Source of the DNA: Eutypella sp. D-1
Lineage: Eukaryota > Ascomycota > Sordariomycetes > Xylariales > Diatrypaceae
Length of the DNA stretch: 64,000 bases
Assembly (NCBI GenBank): GCA_023313575.1
Contig: JAJTTP010000001.1
Coordinates: forward strand, 2,356,001-2,420,000
Reading direction: 5' to 3'
In this document: positions 34,146-46,380 of the stretch, in pieces
Layout of the letters: each line of letters starts with the position of its first letter
How positions within the stretch are numbered: position 1 is the stretch's first letter
Translations under genes and position numbers: made by a program
The notes under the pieces: generated by a model
What the model was told of the DNA's origin: nothing
Database searches by the model: none
Seen by the model: only the letters and a program-made list of their open reading frames with translations

Positions 34146-37142
34146 TTAGGCACCGCCGGGGGCAGCCGGTGGGTTGTGTTGCAACGCCTCCTCCCGAGCC
34201 TGCACGTTAGCGATGGCGCTCTGAAGCGCGCTCGTGAGGTCGATGTGGAAGAGGGGCCGGTTGAGACCATGGACGACGACGCGCTTCTTGCCACCGTTGG
34301 CATCGGTGCCCGTCCTCAGCTGCGGCGTGCTACCGCTGCCGCTGCCGCTTCCAGCAAAGTCCGAGTCCTTGCCAGTAGCAGAGTGGTCGCCGCTCAAGTC
34401 GGTCTCGGCCTCCGCGATGGCCGCCTCCGGGTCGTCGGACTCCGAGATGCTCTTGGGACGCGTGGTGGCGAGGCTATTGCGCGCCGTGGCGGCGGCCTCC
34501 TTCTCGTTCTGCTCGTGCTCAGCGGCGGCGGCGGCTGAGGACGAGCCGCCGATCTCGGCGACGCTGAACAGAGACCGCCAGCGGTGGTGCAGGCCGTCGG
34601 GCCGCTCGGCAGGCAAGCCAAACCCGGCCGACACGAGCGCCCGCTTCGTCCACCGGTTGTGGATGCACGCCATGTGCCAGTCCACCACGTCCGGTGATGT
34701 GTACCGGTCCATCTGGTTCCGGATGTCGATCAGTTGCTGTACCGACGTTACGTCCACGTTGTTCACCGAGCTAAAGTCCAGGATCACAGCTTTGAGCGGT
34801 GGCTTTTCGTCGTGGTCGCCCTCTCCGTCGCTACTACCAGCGCCCTTCTTGCCCTTCTTTGCGCCCGGGTCGTTCCATGGCCGGTCGCCAGGCCGCAAGA
34901 ACGTGTCGGGGTGCGTCCGCCGCGTGTGCGCAAAGATGTAGCTGCTTAGGTAGTCGAGCGTCGAGCTTGCGCTCGGGTAGTTGAAGGTCTCGGAGAACCG
35001 GTAGATGAAGATGCCTGGGTAGGGGCTCGTAATCTGAATCTCGGGGTTCGAACCGTCGGCGTGGTCGACGGGTAGGAAGATGTTCCGGGTCGGCGGTGAC
35101 GAAAAGGCGTCGTTTGCGGTCTGCTGTTCGAAGGTTCCGTATCCGCCCAGCGGCGCGGAGTTGTTGTCGCCGACGACGTGGTCGCCTATAACGGAGTGCA
35201 CCTGGACTTTGCCGAGGAACCTACCCCTGGACCTTAGGATCCGGTACATGTACACCGCGAACGAGAGGCAGATAGTGACGTAGATTCCGTCCTCGATGCT
35301 CGTGAAGATGATGACAATAACGCCGATAAAGAAGATGAAAACCTCGATGGGGTTCACACGCCAGAACTTGTACAGCGTCTGAGGCGGGGTAATCAGGTCG
35401 CCCACGGCATGTATGATAACCGCAGCCAGGGATGAATTAGGAATATAGTAGAAGACAGCAGGCAGGGCATAGATGGCCAGCAGTACCACAAGCGCTGTGA
35501 TGACACCGGCAAAAGGCGTGCGGACGCCGGCCTTCGACTTGACGGCAGTGCGACTAAACGAACCGGTAGCTGGGTATCCGCCAAGAAAGGGACCGAGAAT
35601 ATTCGTCACACCGATAGCAACCATCTCCTGGGAAGGATTGATCACGTAATTGTTAACTCGGCCAAATGACTTGGAGATGGCGATGTGCTCGATGAGGAGA
35701 ACAATGACTGCGGCTGGCAGTTGGCTCACGAACGTGCTGATGATGTCCGAATTGATAGTTGGAACCTCCGCATGTTGGAAACCTGTATCCAGATTAGACT
35801 CTGAAAGTTCAACAGAACCAAGACAGGCTCAGGCTTTGCGTGTGTCTTAGGCAACCATGGGCTTAATCAAGGGGGTGGAAGGGTTGTATTTGATGGATGA
35901 GACGTGGCCTTCTTCTGTGAGACCCGGGGTGTTGGGGGGGGGGGGGTTATTAGCTTACCACGCGGTACAGGTCCCAGGATCTTGAATGCATGATTATCAC
36001 GGCGAGTCCTGTTAACGAGGAAGCTGATGAAGGTATATAGCAGAATGACGAAGACGGTTCGGAGAGTTGACATGAAGAAGTACAGCTTTTGCCGGCTCGG
36101 GTATCTCTTCGCCGCCCACGTGCAGGCGATCCGGATAGCGTAGAGAACGAAAAGGGCAGTGAGGCCCATAGCCGCGTCGATTGTCGCAGAACCGAGATGC
36201 TTCAGTGTGTTGATAATGACCAGATAGGTCGAGTCTCTCGTGGAGAACCCCGAGACCCCAAGCATGGTTGGAACCTGCCCCGCGGCAATATTGATCGCGG
36301 AGCCCGTCATGAAAGCGGCGAGGGATACCAGCGGGATCAGCTCAACGATCCATCCACAGCGGATCAAGCCGATGAACAGGACAATGCATCCGCATATGAC
36401 GGACAAAGCGCACGCAATGATCCACGGCGTGGCTTCGAGTTCCGGATGCTTGTCGATGGCAGATGAAACGACGTTTCCAACAAGGGTTGACATGACGGCA
36501 ACGGGCTGGCACATCGCATGTCAGTCGGGGCCGAGATTTATCAGGGGGACTCTTCTCTTGACAGCACTTACACCAATCGTGATATCCTTCGAAGTAGCAA
36601 AGAACCAGTAGCAAGCCACGCCCATGAAGGACGAATACAGACCGAACTCGACGGGGAGCTGAGCGAGCTTGGCATATGCCATGCCCTGCGGAATGACAAC
36701 AGCGCCAACGGTGATTCCTAGAATGCGGTCGTGGTCAGCTTCGTGAACGCGTGGCATGAATTAGGGGTGATCTCCGGTGGTGGGGCCACAAAGGGCAGGG
36801 CGTTAAAACAAGGTGCAAAAGCCTTGTGTCGACGATAGACAGTTATGTGATCGGACGAGGGTGCTTACCGGCAACAAGATCACCTATAAGCCATTGTACA
36901 TTGTAGTATGGCAGCCAGGAAATAAAGGGGAAAAGACTCTTGACATATTCAATGATATCGTCCGTCGACGGCACGCCGCTTGTCAGCCATTCCGCCGTTG
37001 TGGGCCCCTGCTCGAAGAAGGTGTCTGCGGTCTCGACCGAGAAGACAGACTCTCCACGAGTGATCGCTTCTTCCTCCGGGGTTTCCAGTTCAATCCCCAG
37101 GGCCTTCGCGAGGCCATGCCCAATCTGCGTTCTTAAAGGCAT
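34146..37142 (-). CDS. Sulfate permease, SulP (SLC26) family
   Basis: Plasma-membrane sulfate transporter resembling fungal sulfate permeases (CYS-14/SUL1-2 type) that feed sulfur assimilation. Exons on the minus strand: 36869-37142, 36572-36717, 35959-36505 and 34146-35782. They sum to 867 codons plus stop and all phases agree. The sequence shows the SulP signature VVIPQGMAYAKLA after the first intron, then KDITIGPVAVMS across the second, NPSQEMVAIGVTNILGPFLG and GSFSRTAVKSKAG in exon four, and about ten to twelve hydrophobic segments up to residue about 505. A C-terminal STAS domain spans roughly 576-740 (GIFIYRFSETFNYPSAS ... AVILDFSSVNNVDVTSVQQL). The last 120 residues are low-complexity, Ala/Ser/Glu-rich. 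Intron three (176 nt) contains a C-rich run on the coding strand. The nearby TauD-type gene hints at a sulfur theme, but no CYS3-type site was found upstream. Confidence 0.93.
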
Positions 37143-40100
37143 AGCTCAAGCTTTACCACCTTGTCCTTCGTTGCCAGCAGAGAGACTCAATGACCGATGC
37201 CAGCTGTCACGAATACGGACAGAAGAGGAAGAGAGATGGGGAGGATCGAGGGGATGGATGACCCGAGCGTGTTGCGCTGTCGGGATTGGTCCGACCTAAG
37301 TATGTATGCAGCGAGAGAGAGACCGGAGGGAGAGATACCAAAAACCAGACCGACCCTCGTGGACTGAGAGGCAGAGGAGGGCTGGGGTTGGAACAGATCA
37401 CTGTGGGATGGATGGATATACCTAGACGAGCCTGCGTCGTCGATCACTATGCTGCGAACGTTTGGACGGAGCTTAGCAGCACCGATGCCAAGGAGCTTCG
37501 GCCGTCAAGTACTCCCCATGTAGGTAGGACCGGTGTTTATCTGATGGTAATGGGGCAGTTAGGGCGAACTGACGAGCTGACTAAAACAAGACCCCCTGGC
37601 CAGCTCGGAACCGCGAGATTGCAAGGTTTGGTTGATGCGCCAGACCAGATGAGTAGGAAGACGGTCCCGCAAAGTGATAGGAAATGGTGATACGGAGATA
37701 CGTAAGGTAAAAAAAAACTATGCCAGGAACCGTGCGTGGTGCTCCTGTTGACCCGCCGGGAAATCTGAAAGGGGAAACACAAGACGAGACGATGGTACGT
37801 TATAAGCTTGTTTCTCTTGTTACCGTAACATGCTACGACAGTAATCACACTGTACTTGGATATGGGACAAACGAGATGAGGTCTAATCTATAATTTATAT
37901 TGATACAGAGTTTTCTGCGGCAAGGGGGTAAGGATTGTAGGTAGTAGAGATGGTAAGGTGGTAGGTAGTAGGGCAGAGTGGTAGGCGGACGGCACAGGAG
38001 AATTCGTAGGTCAAGAAAAAGAAAGACAATGAGTTGAGCCGCCAAATACGAGAGTTTGGTCGACATTAAAGGACTAAACCTACATACGTAACCTTTTGAC
38101 ATCGCCACCAAGTCTATATACATACCCCATACTCAGGTATTCATTCAGTTGAAGGTTTTTATTGTCTTATAGAAATGCCCGTCCCGGCTCCGTCCCGGGA
38201 AGATGGGAATCACGCGATCCCGTCTAGGCCGTTCGAAGACTAGTCGGATACGCACCAAGGCCTTATCCCATAACAAGCTATTTTGTTTCCGTCGCGGCGG
38301 CGCATGGCGGCGCACGGCGGATTTTCTCTAGTGGTGTAGGGCATGGTCGCGTGGTAGTTCCTCGGGGTTAGCGACTAATAATGAGTGACCTCATCGCAAG
38401 CCCAGGCGTTCTGGCGTGCCGCCGACGGGCTGACGAGTTGATGGTTAGAATTTAGAAGTTCACTAACTAATTAACCACGGCCACCAGGGGATTGATTTAT
38501 TCCCCTTTCTTTTCCCCTTTCTCTAACCGGAACTTGACCGACTAACATCCGAAAGAGTGGCCTAGGCGGTATACTAGACAGGTTAGCCAGCTTCTAACGT
38601 CTCTAGCTACAATATTTAACTCTCGGCAAGTGGAATTTAAAAGATGTCCGCTCGCCACGTTTTGGTTGGTGGTTATTTTTTCGATTACTCAGTAATTGGG
38701 AGGGAGAAGGAAAAAATAAGAGCGAAAAGCAGCCGCACTTGGCCTAAGCTCAAATTGCGTGATCAAGGACAACACTGACACCATCACGGGCCGCATTGCC
38801 AAGATTATCCATCCGCAACATCGATGCGGAGGGGCCTGCATGAGAAGGGATCGGCAACCTCTCCACGGGACGTACGTATGCTATCCATAACTGCCATTTA
38901 TGGGCAGAGCGTAAGACTTGGCAGTCTAGGTAGCCCGGTAGCAGAATCAAGATGGTAATAAAAAAAGAGGCTCAAAAGGACGACAACTGGGCAAGGAAGG
39001 AAGTTGCTGAAGCTTCCGCGATAACTTCATCCCTGCTACCCTGCATATGTACATAGTATGCACGTATTTCCACTGTGGCCAGATCTTCAGGAGATCCCGG
39101 TGGAAGATGCCGCAAGATATGTAACTAATTGAGATTAGTTAGCATTTACATGTAGGTAGTGGTAATAGAAGCGTAGAAGAGCCGACCTGTTCTGCCTGTG
39201 CAGCTCATGTTTAAACTACCTACTTAGGTACTATGAACAGAGCGGAGTTAGAGACCGCCCGCGTCGTCATCCGGGTAATGTGACCTTGTTTACCTACCTG
39301 GAGAGGTAAGAGGAGAGATGAAGTTGTGGAGTACTGTCTTTCTTTTACTTGTTTACTTCGTACATACATAAGTTAAGTACATCAGTATGTAGGTAATCAA
39401 ACTGTATGCTTTTCTGAGGCTATATTTATCCTACCTAACCCAAGGTATCGGGAACTGTCATCAATTGATGTAACCTCTTTGACGTGCACCAATATGGCGT
39501 TATGAAACGAACCCGGGAGAGTTACAAGATTTTACGGTTAACAATTCCGCTTCAATCATCAAGAATCTGTGACTTTGATACGTCCTGGGCATGGTGCATG
39601 GTGCGTGGTAGCCCGCGTACATAGTCAAGTGGCTTAAAGGTAGATACTATGTTAGCAGGGTATATCTAATAGTCCAGATATCTCTGAAGACATCCATCAC
39701 ATGAATGACTTTGTGGATGTTTTGTCAAATCCCAAATCCCCATGGATCTTAAGAGTTCCAAGTTGGAGACCTCGAGAGCTGGGGAGTTGGAGAGCCGGGG
39801 TACCTACAACTACTAGTGGACATACGTCATAAGCAAAAATGAAATACTCGGTTGCTACAGTACCTACCTGGTAAGGCTGCAACCCTTGCAACGAGAAGTA
39901 ATTGGATTGACATTTGGAGGGGGGAGAGGAGCATTGGGATGGAGAGATCATTAATGTTGCAACTTGTGCAACCATCAACACGCCCAGGTGATCTGTGATA
40001 TCCAGGAATACGGGAAAAAAAAGCCACAGATCTGACAGATATAAGCCGGAGTGCTATGCTGAGCTGAGATAACCTTATCAGTTGATTACTACCAGATGCC

Positions 40101-40578
40101 TAGTATGCTAGGTAGGCAATTCTGTATGTATGCATGGGAAACCTTCAACATGTTGATTGACCAGTTAAAAGGACCAATTAACATTGTTTCAGGCTGACCC
40201 TCCCGAGGTCGCCCTATAGGTCCAGCCTATAGGTCCAGCCTATTTACATGTGCTAACTGGTAATTCTTGGTGGGGGGTTTTAGGTAGGTAAGTAGCTAAC
40301 TGTGGACTTCTAAGGTCCCCTCCAGGGCTAAAAACCACCAACCTCATTGGAACAACCATGGCGCACGATAAGCCAAGTAAACAATAATAACCACCTACGA
40401 AGTATACGAAGTACACAATAGGCCTATCATCTGATATCTCGTCCCCAACACTACCTACTCTTACATATGTAAGGTATACTTGGAATAAACCTACCCAGGC
40501 CAACACGTGGCCAACATAGCTGGGGCATTCTGGAACTACCTACTCGCCTTTTTCGTCCCTTTTCCGTTCTTCTCCAAG
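37143..40578. other. Divergent intergenic region, sulfate permease and BUB2-like
   Basis: Upstream of both flanking genes, so it should contain both promoters. No supportable gene. Present are a CGGCGGCGCA repeat near 38296-38320, a 13-bp tandem duplication at 40213-40238, and TAGGTA/ACCTAC clusters at 39220-39430 and around 40280-40460. Confidence 0.55.
40213..40243. repeat. 13-bp tandem duplication
   Basis: CCTATAGGTCCAG repeated twice followed by CCTAT, about 340 bases before the BUB2-like start codon. Confidence 0.9.
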
Positions 40579-42728
40579 ATGACGGATCCCGTCAAGAAGG
40601 AGTCGAATCCCTTCACGTCGAGAGCGCCGGCCATCATCACGAGCTCCGAATATCACGTTCCCCCGTCACCACGAACCCACCGGGCCCTCCGTAAGTTGCA
40701 GTCGGCCCACAATCTCGGCGCCGCCGTTAGAAACCCGCCGATATTGGGCAGCATCAATGGGTTCGGTCAACCATCTCTTATTTCTCAACAGAGGTTGAGG
40801 GATCTTCAGCAGCAACAGGAGCAGCAGCAGCAGCAGCAAAAACAACAACAACAACAACAGGTTAGGGAGAGGAGTGCATCCCCGACCCGGCGACAACACG
40901 CGTCCGTAACCGTGTCCGCATCTACGCCCGCGTCTACGCCCGCATCTACGCCTGTATATACGTCCGCCACCGCACCCATCACCGCATCCGTCACTGCATC
41001 CACTTCTACCGCGCCTATGCCTATGCCTATGCCTATGCTTACGCCTACGAACACGAACACGAACCGATCTCCCCAGAGGCATAGATCCAACTCCGATGCT
41101 CCCACCCCACCCCCGAATATGGCCTACACCTCCTACACCTACACCACCTCCTCCGCTGCCTCGGCCGCCTCCGCCTTACACCTACGACACAAGCGATCTG
41201 CTATTAATAGGACCTCTCCCGCCGCTGACGTTATGTCCCTCGAGAGGTTAATTCGGGATGGCCCTCCTGACAGCGACGTACGCGGTGCCCTCGAAAGTGC
41301 GCGTCTCAAGGTTCTTGATCAGGGCATCAGGGCCGATAGCGATGGCATGGTGAGCTGCTCCCGGGGGAATATATGGATTTATGACTTGCTTTTTATGCAG
41401 ACGAATACGAATAAATGGATGCTAATAAGCTGAATGGATGGCCTTTCTCAGTCCTCGAGCCGAATTTACGCCTGGCTGATCCTCCTCGACGCGCCCTTTC
41501 TCGACACTGACGCCTACCTACGGTTAATCCACCGCGGCGCCTCTCCCGCTTATTCCAAGATCCGTAATGACACCTTCCGCACCCTAACCACCGACCCGCT
41601 CTTCCGCCGTCGCGTCAGCGAGGCTAGTCTCATCCGCCTCCTCAACGCCGTCGCCTGGAAGCTGCACGACGCCCGGGAGGAGCAGCGCCGGCCCGCTACG
41701 AGCGCAGGTGCCAGTGTCTCCAGTATCGGTACTTCTAGCGTCAGTGCCGGTAACAGCAGACCGACCAGCCGACCCACGAGCCGACCCACGAGCAGCAGGC
41801 ACTCGCTCGGCGGATACCACTACCATTACAGCAACAACGGGGCCAGCAGTAGCAGCAACAACAACAGTCGGCCCAGCACCGCTGCTGCTGCCGCCAGCAG
41901 ACCGAGCACGGGCGTTAGTAGGCCCGGCAGCTCGCGCAGCGACTTCTCCATGATGATGCTACAACAACAGCAACAGCAGCAAGGCCAATACGCAAACCCG
42001 AACAGTTCACCGGCGGCGCGACACCGGGCGCGCGCGCTGACGCTGACGACAGAGGGTTCGGAAGCGGGGGCCGGAGCGGGAGCGTCAGAACCGGGAACGT
42101 ACGTGCAAGGGATGAACGTGCTAGCGGCGCCATTCCTGTACGCGGCGCGGAGCGAGGCGGAGGCTTTCGTGGCCTTCCACCGGCTGCTCACACGGGAGTG
42201 TCCGGGGTACATCCGGGGCGCCATGGACGGCGTGCACCGCGGGCTAGCGCTCGTCGACAAGGCCCTCGCCATTGTCGATCCCAAACTCGGCCTCTTCCTC
42301 ACCTCCAAGGGCCTCTCTGCCGAGATCTACGCCTTTCCCTCCGTCCTCACCCTCTGCGCATGCACTCCGCCCCTCCCCGAGGTCCTGCGCCTCTGGGACT
42401 TCCTCTTCGCCTACGGGCCCCACCTCAACATCCCTTGTATCGTCGCTCAGCTCATCATGATGCGGAACGACCTGCTGGAGTCCCCGAGGTTCGTGAAATC
42501 CAGACCTCCCTACACTACACCGCACACATCTTGCTGCCCCCCCTCCCTCTCTGCCTTGGTAAATCGAAGGCTGCTGGACTTTGCTAACGTAGCCAACCAA
42601 CTAGCCCCAACAAGCTGCTGCGCTCCTTCCCCGCGCTGCAGGCCGACCAGATCAAGCGGACCGCGCTCGCCATCATCAAGATGTTACCGGACGACGTGTA
42701 TGCCGAGATCGTGAGCCACGCGCTGTGA
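40579..42728 (+). CDS. BUB2/Cdc16-like Rab-GAP TBC protein
   Basis: Matches the TBC-domain GAP that, with its Byr4/Bfa1 partner, restrains the mitotic-exit/septation GTPase at spindle poles. Exons 40579-41349, 41452-42488 and 42605-42728 give 643 codons plus stop; intron one has a GCTAATAA branch point. The start is the first in-frame ATG, MTDPVKKESNPF. The catalytic pair is intact: arginine finger in SKIRNDTFRT (Arg300) and glutamine finger in YVQGMN (Gln476). SLERLIRDGPP, RIYAWLILLDAP and RLWDFLFAYG also fit the family. Yeast members are about 300 residues; this one is over twice that. It has a long N-terminal extension with a CAG/CAA-coded polyQ tract (about 40807-40860) and Thr/Pro-rich repeats, and a roughly 135-residue Ser/Arg/Asn/Gln-rich insertion between the two fingers. 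Confidence 0.9.
40807..40860 (+). repeat. CAG/CAA repeat coding polyglutamine
   Basis: Mixed CAG and CAA codons giving a run of almost only Gln (one Glu, one Lys) in the N-terminal extension of the BUB2-like protein. It is followed at 40920-41060 by repeated ACGCCC/GCATCT and CCTATG units. Confidence 0.9.
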
Positions 42729-44787
42729 AATGAGGGGGCTATTACTTACCACCTACTATTACCATTATAATCACCACGATAATCGTAAACTACTACAGAT
42801 CTCAAGACGGGCTAATAGATGAGGCGAAGGAATAATGACCTTCCCCAGCCTACCGACACATCTCGGGCTCAGATCACCGAAAATACCGGTGTCGAGTGAA
42901 CGAGCGGAACCGAAAAGTCCTCAGGGCCTGCATAGATGAGTCCGACCGAGACAATAGAACAGCCGTTATACAAAATGAGTTACTCCATATTTCAAGAACA
43001 AAACCTTGTCTTTTAATATAAGAAATGATACACGAGAGACCGACGGACGAGGGGTTGCGAAAGCGCGCACCCCAGATATGTGACCCGTCCTCGCCAACGG
43101 GACGGGAACACTGGGCACCGGGACACGGGAATATACGAAATGACGAAGATACAATGAAAAGACACTTATTGTACGAGTACGAGTGCGGGGACACACGAAC
43201 CCCCCCAAAAAAAGAAGGAATGATTTTTTTTTGAACGAATGAACGGATGAACGGATGAACGAACGAATGAATAGGAATGAGAAGGCACGAAGAGATAAAG
43301 TTTGGGTTTCTGGGAAATGAAATGGCCATATGAGGCCGGGCCGGGTTAAGGATTTCAGGCTGGTACGCGGGAAATGGTCGGTCGGTCGGGTACGGTACAG
43401 GGCGCGGTATAACCCCCTCTCCCCCTTTCGAAGGAACCAAACAACTGGTCCACTTGTAATGGATGGTACGGGGCCGAATTGTAATCGAAAGAGAGATATA
43501 TCTATATACCCCCCAATGATGAACAATAAAAATGATGGTCAGAGAGAGATCTGGCCAAGAAAAGCTATTTATTTTTTCTCTCCATGTCACATCGCTAATG
43601 CTGGCTGGATGAAGACGCTTACGTTATTGCGGTCACTTAATACATTGATGGCACGAGTCGCGAGACTGGCGTGCTGCTGTTGTTGTTGTTGTTGTCGTAA
43701 CTCATACCATGCTTCAAGTCATTATCATTAATGCGCCTCGGATGAGAGTAGGAAGGGGAAGGAAGGTATCGTATCGTACCGTCCCCGATCTATCCATCCA
43801 TCTCTATGGGTTTGTCTACTCTATACCACACCCCGTCCCCTCCCACTTCCCTACCGTGTGGCTTCCCTTTATAAAGATAAGCGACTCGGTATCAAGCCCC
43901 CTCCCCCCCCCCTCTCTTTATATATATATGCAGACAAAAAGGACGGACCTAGCTAGCATAGACCGAAATAGAGAGAAACTTTGTGTGATATCCAAAAACG
44001 CGACGCAATGCATAATAGAATGGAATATGCGACATGTACCAGGACAACATCAGCCCCGCCCCACCTACTGCTATAACAAGGCCTAGTCAGACATCGTAGC
44101 AAACATATCAACATCGGAAGATGCGAAGGGGGGCGGTGCGGAGGTCAGATCACAGCGCGGCCGGACTCCCGTTGTATCTCCGACGTGGCTGCGGCATATA
44201 ACTTGCGTTGTCGTCGCGCCACAGAAATAGCGAGGAGAGCGAGGAGAGAAGGGGGTGTGCGGTCGTTTCCCCCCAATAGATGGCTGATAGATAGTGCATG
44301 TGTCGCTGCTGAGCTTAGGTCTCTGCGCGCAGCCCTTCACTTTTCGCGTCGCGGTGTGGAGAAGCACTCACGCAGAATCTGAAGACCCAAGTGCTGCAGC
44401 TAATCGACCGCAGGGGTCTCGTTCCGAACCGTGTTGCCGTGCTGAGGGGTAGCCTGTACGGCGAGCGGTAAAATTGCGGCTACGTCATTTATCATATACC
44501 ATTCACCGTTCGTGGCCGAGGGCGCTCCGATTATTCTCGGATCATCATGGCACTGCGTTGCGCATCGGAGAAGTTGGGGGCGAAGTTCGGCATGCCAGCC
44601 TTACGGGAAACCCCCTCCCCCCCCCCTCAATCTTTGGGATTTCCGCCGCCGGCGAGAGCTAAAGCATGCATGAGGTGGGCGCAATGTGGCATGGCGGGGG
44701 CCGCTGTTCAAGTGCACATCGGGGCGTCGGGCGCAACGTCGTGATCCGTGCGAGCACCGAGCTATGTAAATACAAAGGAAAAATGCT
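42729..44787. other. Convergent intergenic region, BUB2-like and PAQR genes
   Basis: Lies between two 3' ends. It contains overlapping open frames on the minus strand (42874-43590), a degenerate GAACGGAT/GAACGAAT array near 43233-43275, and a GTT run near 43678-43700. No gene is supported. Confidence 0.55.
43233..43275. repeat. Degenerate GAACGGAT/GAACGAAT array
   Basis: Four- and eight-base units (GAAC, GAAT, GGAT) in tandem with small differences, directly after a T-rich run. Confidence 0.8.
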
Positions 44788-46380
44788 TTAAAATGCCGGG
44801 CAGCCGTCCGCAGCGCGTTGGAAAGCGGTGGAGAAGAACTGCTGTATGGCGATGTAGTGGTAGAAAATCCCGCCGAGCACCGCGATCTGTGTTCGACTAG
44901 TTAGCAACGGGGACATCAGGGCGCAACTCGACGATTTACTACTTACATGCCACAGATTGTGTGCGTTGCCGAAATAATCAAACGAGCCGGGAAACCAGCG
45001 CTCCGGAACTTTGCTGGCATAAACACATGCCCCGAGGGTATACACTGACAGCGACTTCATCAAGTTGGTGTCCATGTAGAAGTGCAGGGCCCAAGTAGCG
45101 CCGCGGGTGTATAGCACCTGGAACACGGGCATGAAGCCGGTCGCGCCCAGCCCAACGAAAAAGGCCACTCTCAACCACGCCATGTTCTGGCCGTTGAACG
45201 TCGGGTGCCAGGGCATGATGACACCCGCGATACCAAGAAAACCAGTGGCTGTCATGTAGAACCACTGGCTCAGGGGCTCGCAATAGAAGACGGTGTACTC
45301 GACAGTCATTATGGAGGCGGCGATGAGTAGGGAGATGCCCGTGTAGTCGACGCACGCGAAACATTCCATGAGGTTCTGGTCGGCGACGCAGTTCATCGTG
45401 TGCCAGATGGTACTGCAGATCAGGCATTTGCAGGCGGCGAAGAAGAAAATTGCGGTAATGAAGACGTCCGTTTTCGTGTACTGATCGAAGTTGGCCGAAG
45501 TGGGATAGAAGTAAAAGGCAATGGAGAGCACGATGGCCAGCCCCAGCGCATGAGACCATATGTTGACCGTCTCGTTCGAAACACCGAATACGGACCTGAC
45601 GCAGGCTAATTTCGACTCACGGAATCGATATCCTTTGATAATGTGTGGGTTGATTCGCCAGGGAACGGGCAACTCCTCGTATTTCAGATGGCCGTGTTCC
45701 CTCGCTCTCGTAATCGCATACTGAATGTGTTCCTCCAGAGCCTCCCTGGCTCGTCTGGCTCGCTCGAATCCCTCGTCTATGATCTCATGGGTACGGTCGA
45801 AGCCCTCATTGACTACCCTTCGGCCTTCGTCTAACAGGCTGCCAGCGGCTCCGGCAGCATTAGCATAACTTTGATTTTTCATCTTCAGCACCTTCGTTTC
45901 GAAGTCCGTGAGCATGTTCTCCAGCAGTTCGACACCGACTCGAGCCTTTTCATTCATGGATTCAGCAGCAGTGAGCGCCTCGGCGTATCGGGTATCCAAA
46001 GTCTCCACCAAGATGTGAAGTCGCCGCCGACCGGCCCCAATAAGCTCTCCCGAGACTTCTGAGCATCTTTCTCGCACTGCCTGCAGGGTGGCAAAAGTTC
46101 TGGCTATACCGGCATCGAAGGTGCACTCGCCGTAACTCTCCAAGTACTCCAAGCGCCTCTCGAGTTCAGTGAGGAACAGGTCAACCTTGAGTAATATCCC
46201 CTCATCTCCGTCCATGGCGTGGTTGATGAAGGACCTCCGGCGCGGAATGAAAAATGAGTGCCGCCTGCGGTGTCTGGGTTTGAGGTGGTGAACATCTGCA
46301 CCCGAAGTGTCCGCCATGTCCTCATGGGACGTGTATGTCACAGAGGAAGTGCAGGACATGTTGGTAGAAGCGAGATTCAT
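44788..46380 (-). CDS. PAQR/Izh (hemolysin III-like) membrane protein
   Basis: Seven-transmembrane protein of the progestin/adipoQ receptor family, whose yeast members (Izh) affect zinc and sterol homeostasis. Exons on the minus strand 44947-46380 and 44788-44886 give 510 codons plus stop. Family motifs: NETVNIWSH at 269-277, SxxxH at 323-327 (STIWH), CVDYTGI around Asp345, and HxxxH at 474-478 (HNLWH). The ligand histidines are all present. Membrane segments run from about 278 to 505. A cytosolic N-terminal region of about 240 residues is helical and charged (about 60-235), as in the longer Izh3-type proteins. The 60-nt intron 44887-44946 has GTAAGT and CACAG ends and removes residues just after His478. 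It is in frame and stop-free, so retention would add 20 residues. Confidence 0.92.
   Translation of the reverse strand: MNLASTNMSCTSSVTYTSHEDMADTSGADVHHLKPRHRRRHSFFIPRRRSFINHAMDGDEGILLKVDLFLTELERRLEYLESYGECTFDAGIARTFATLQAVRERCSEVSGELIGAGRRRLHILVETLDTRYAEALTAAESMNEKARVGVELLENMLTDFETKVLKMKNQSYANAAGAAGSLLDEGRRVVNEGFDRTHEIIDEGFERARRAREALEEHIQYAITRAREHGHLKYEELPVPWRINPHIIKGYRFRESKLACVRSVFGVSNETVNIWSHALGLAIVLSIAFYFYPTSANFDQYTKTDVFITAIFFFAACKCLICSTIWHTMNCVADQNLMECFACVDYTGISLLIAASIMTVEYTVFYCEPLSQWFYMTATGFLGIAGVIMPWHPTFNGQNMAWLRVAFFVGLGATGFMPVFQVLYTRGATWALHFYMDTNLMKSLSVYTLGACVYASKVPERWFPGSFDYFGNAHNLWHVSSKSSSCALMSPLLTSRTQIAVLGGIFYHYIAIQQFFSTAFQRAADGCPAF

Noticed and set aside
35045..35057. GGTTCGAACC, like a tRNA B box
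   Set aside because: It lies in the sulfate permease exon and no A box or cloverleaf fits around it.
42874..43590. A 238-codon minus-strand open frame, with a second 186-codon frame overlapping it
   Set aside because: Both are Phe/Ser/Arg/Ile-rich with no domain, the first cuts through a microsatellite, and the region lies between two convergent 3' ends.
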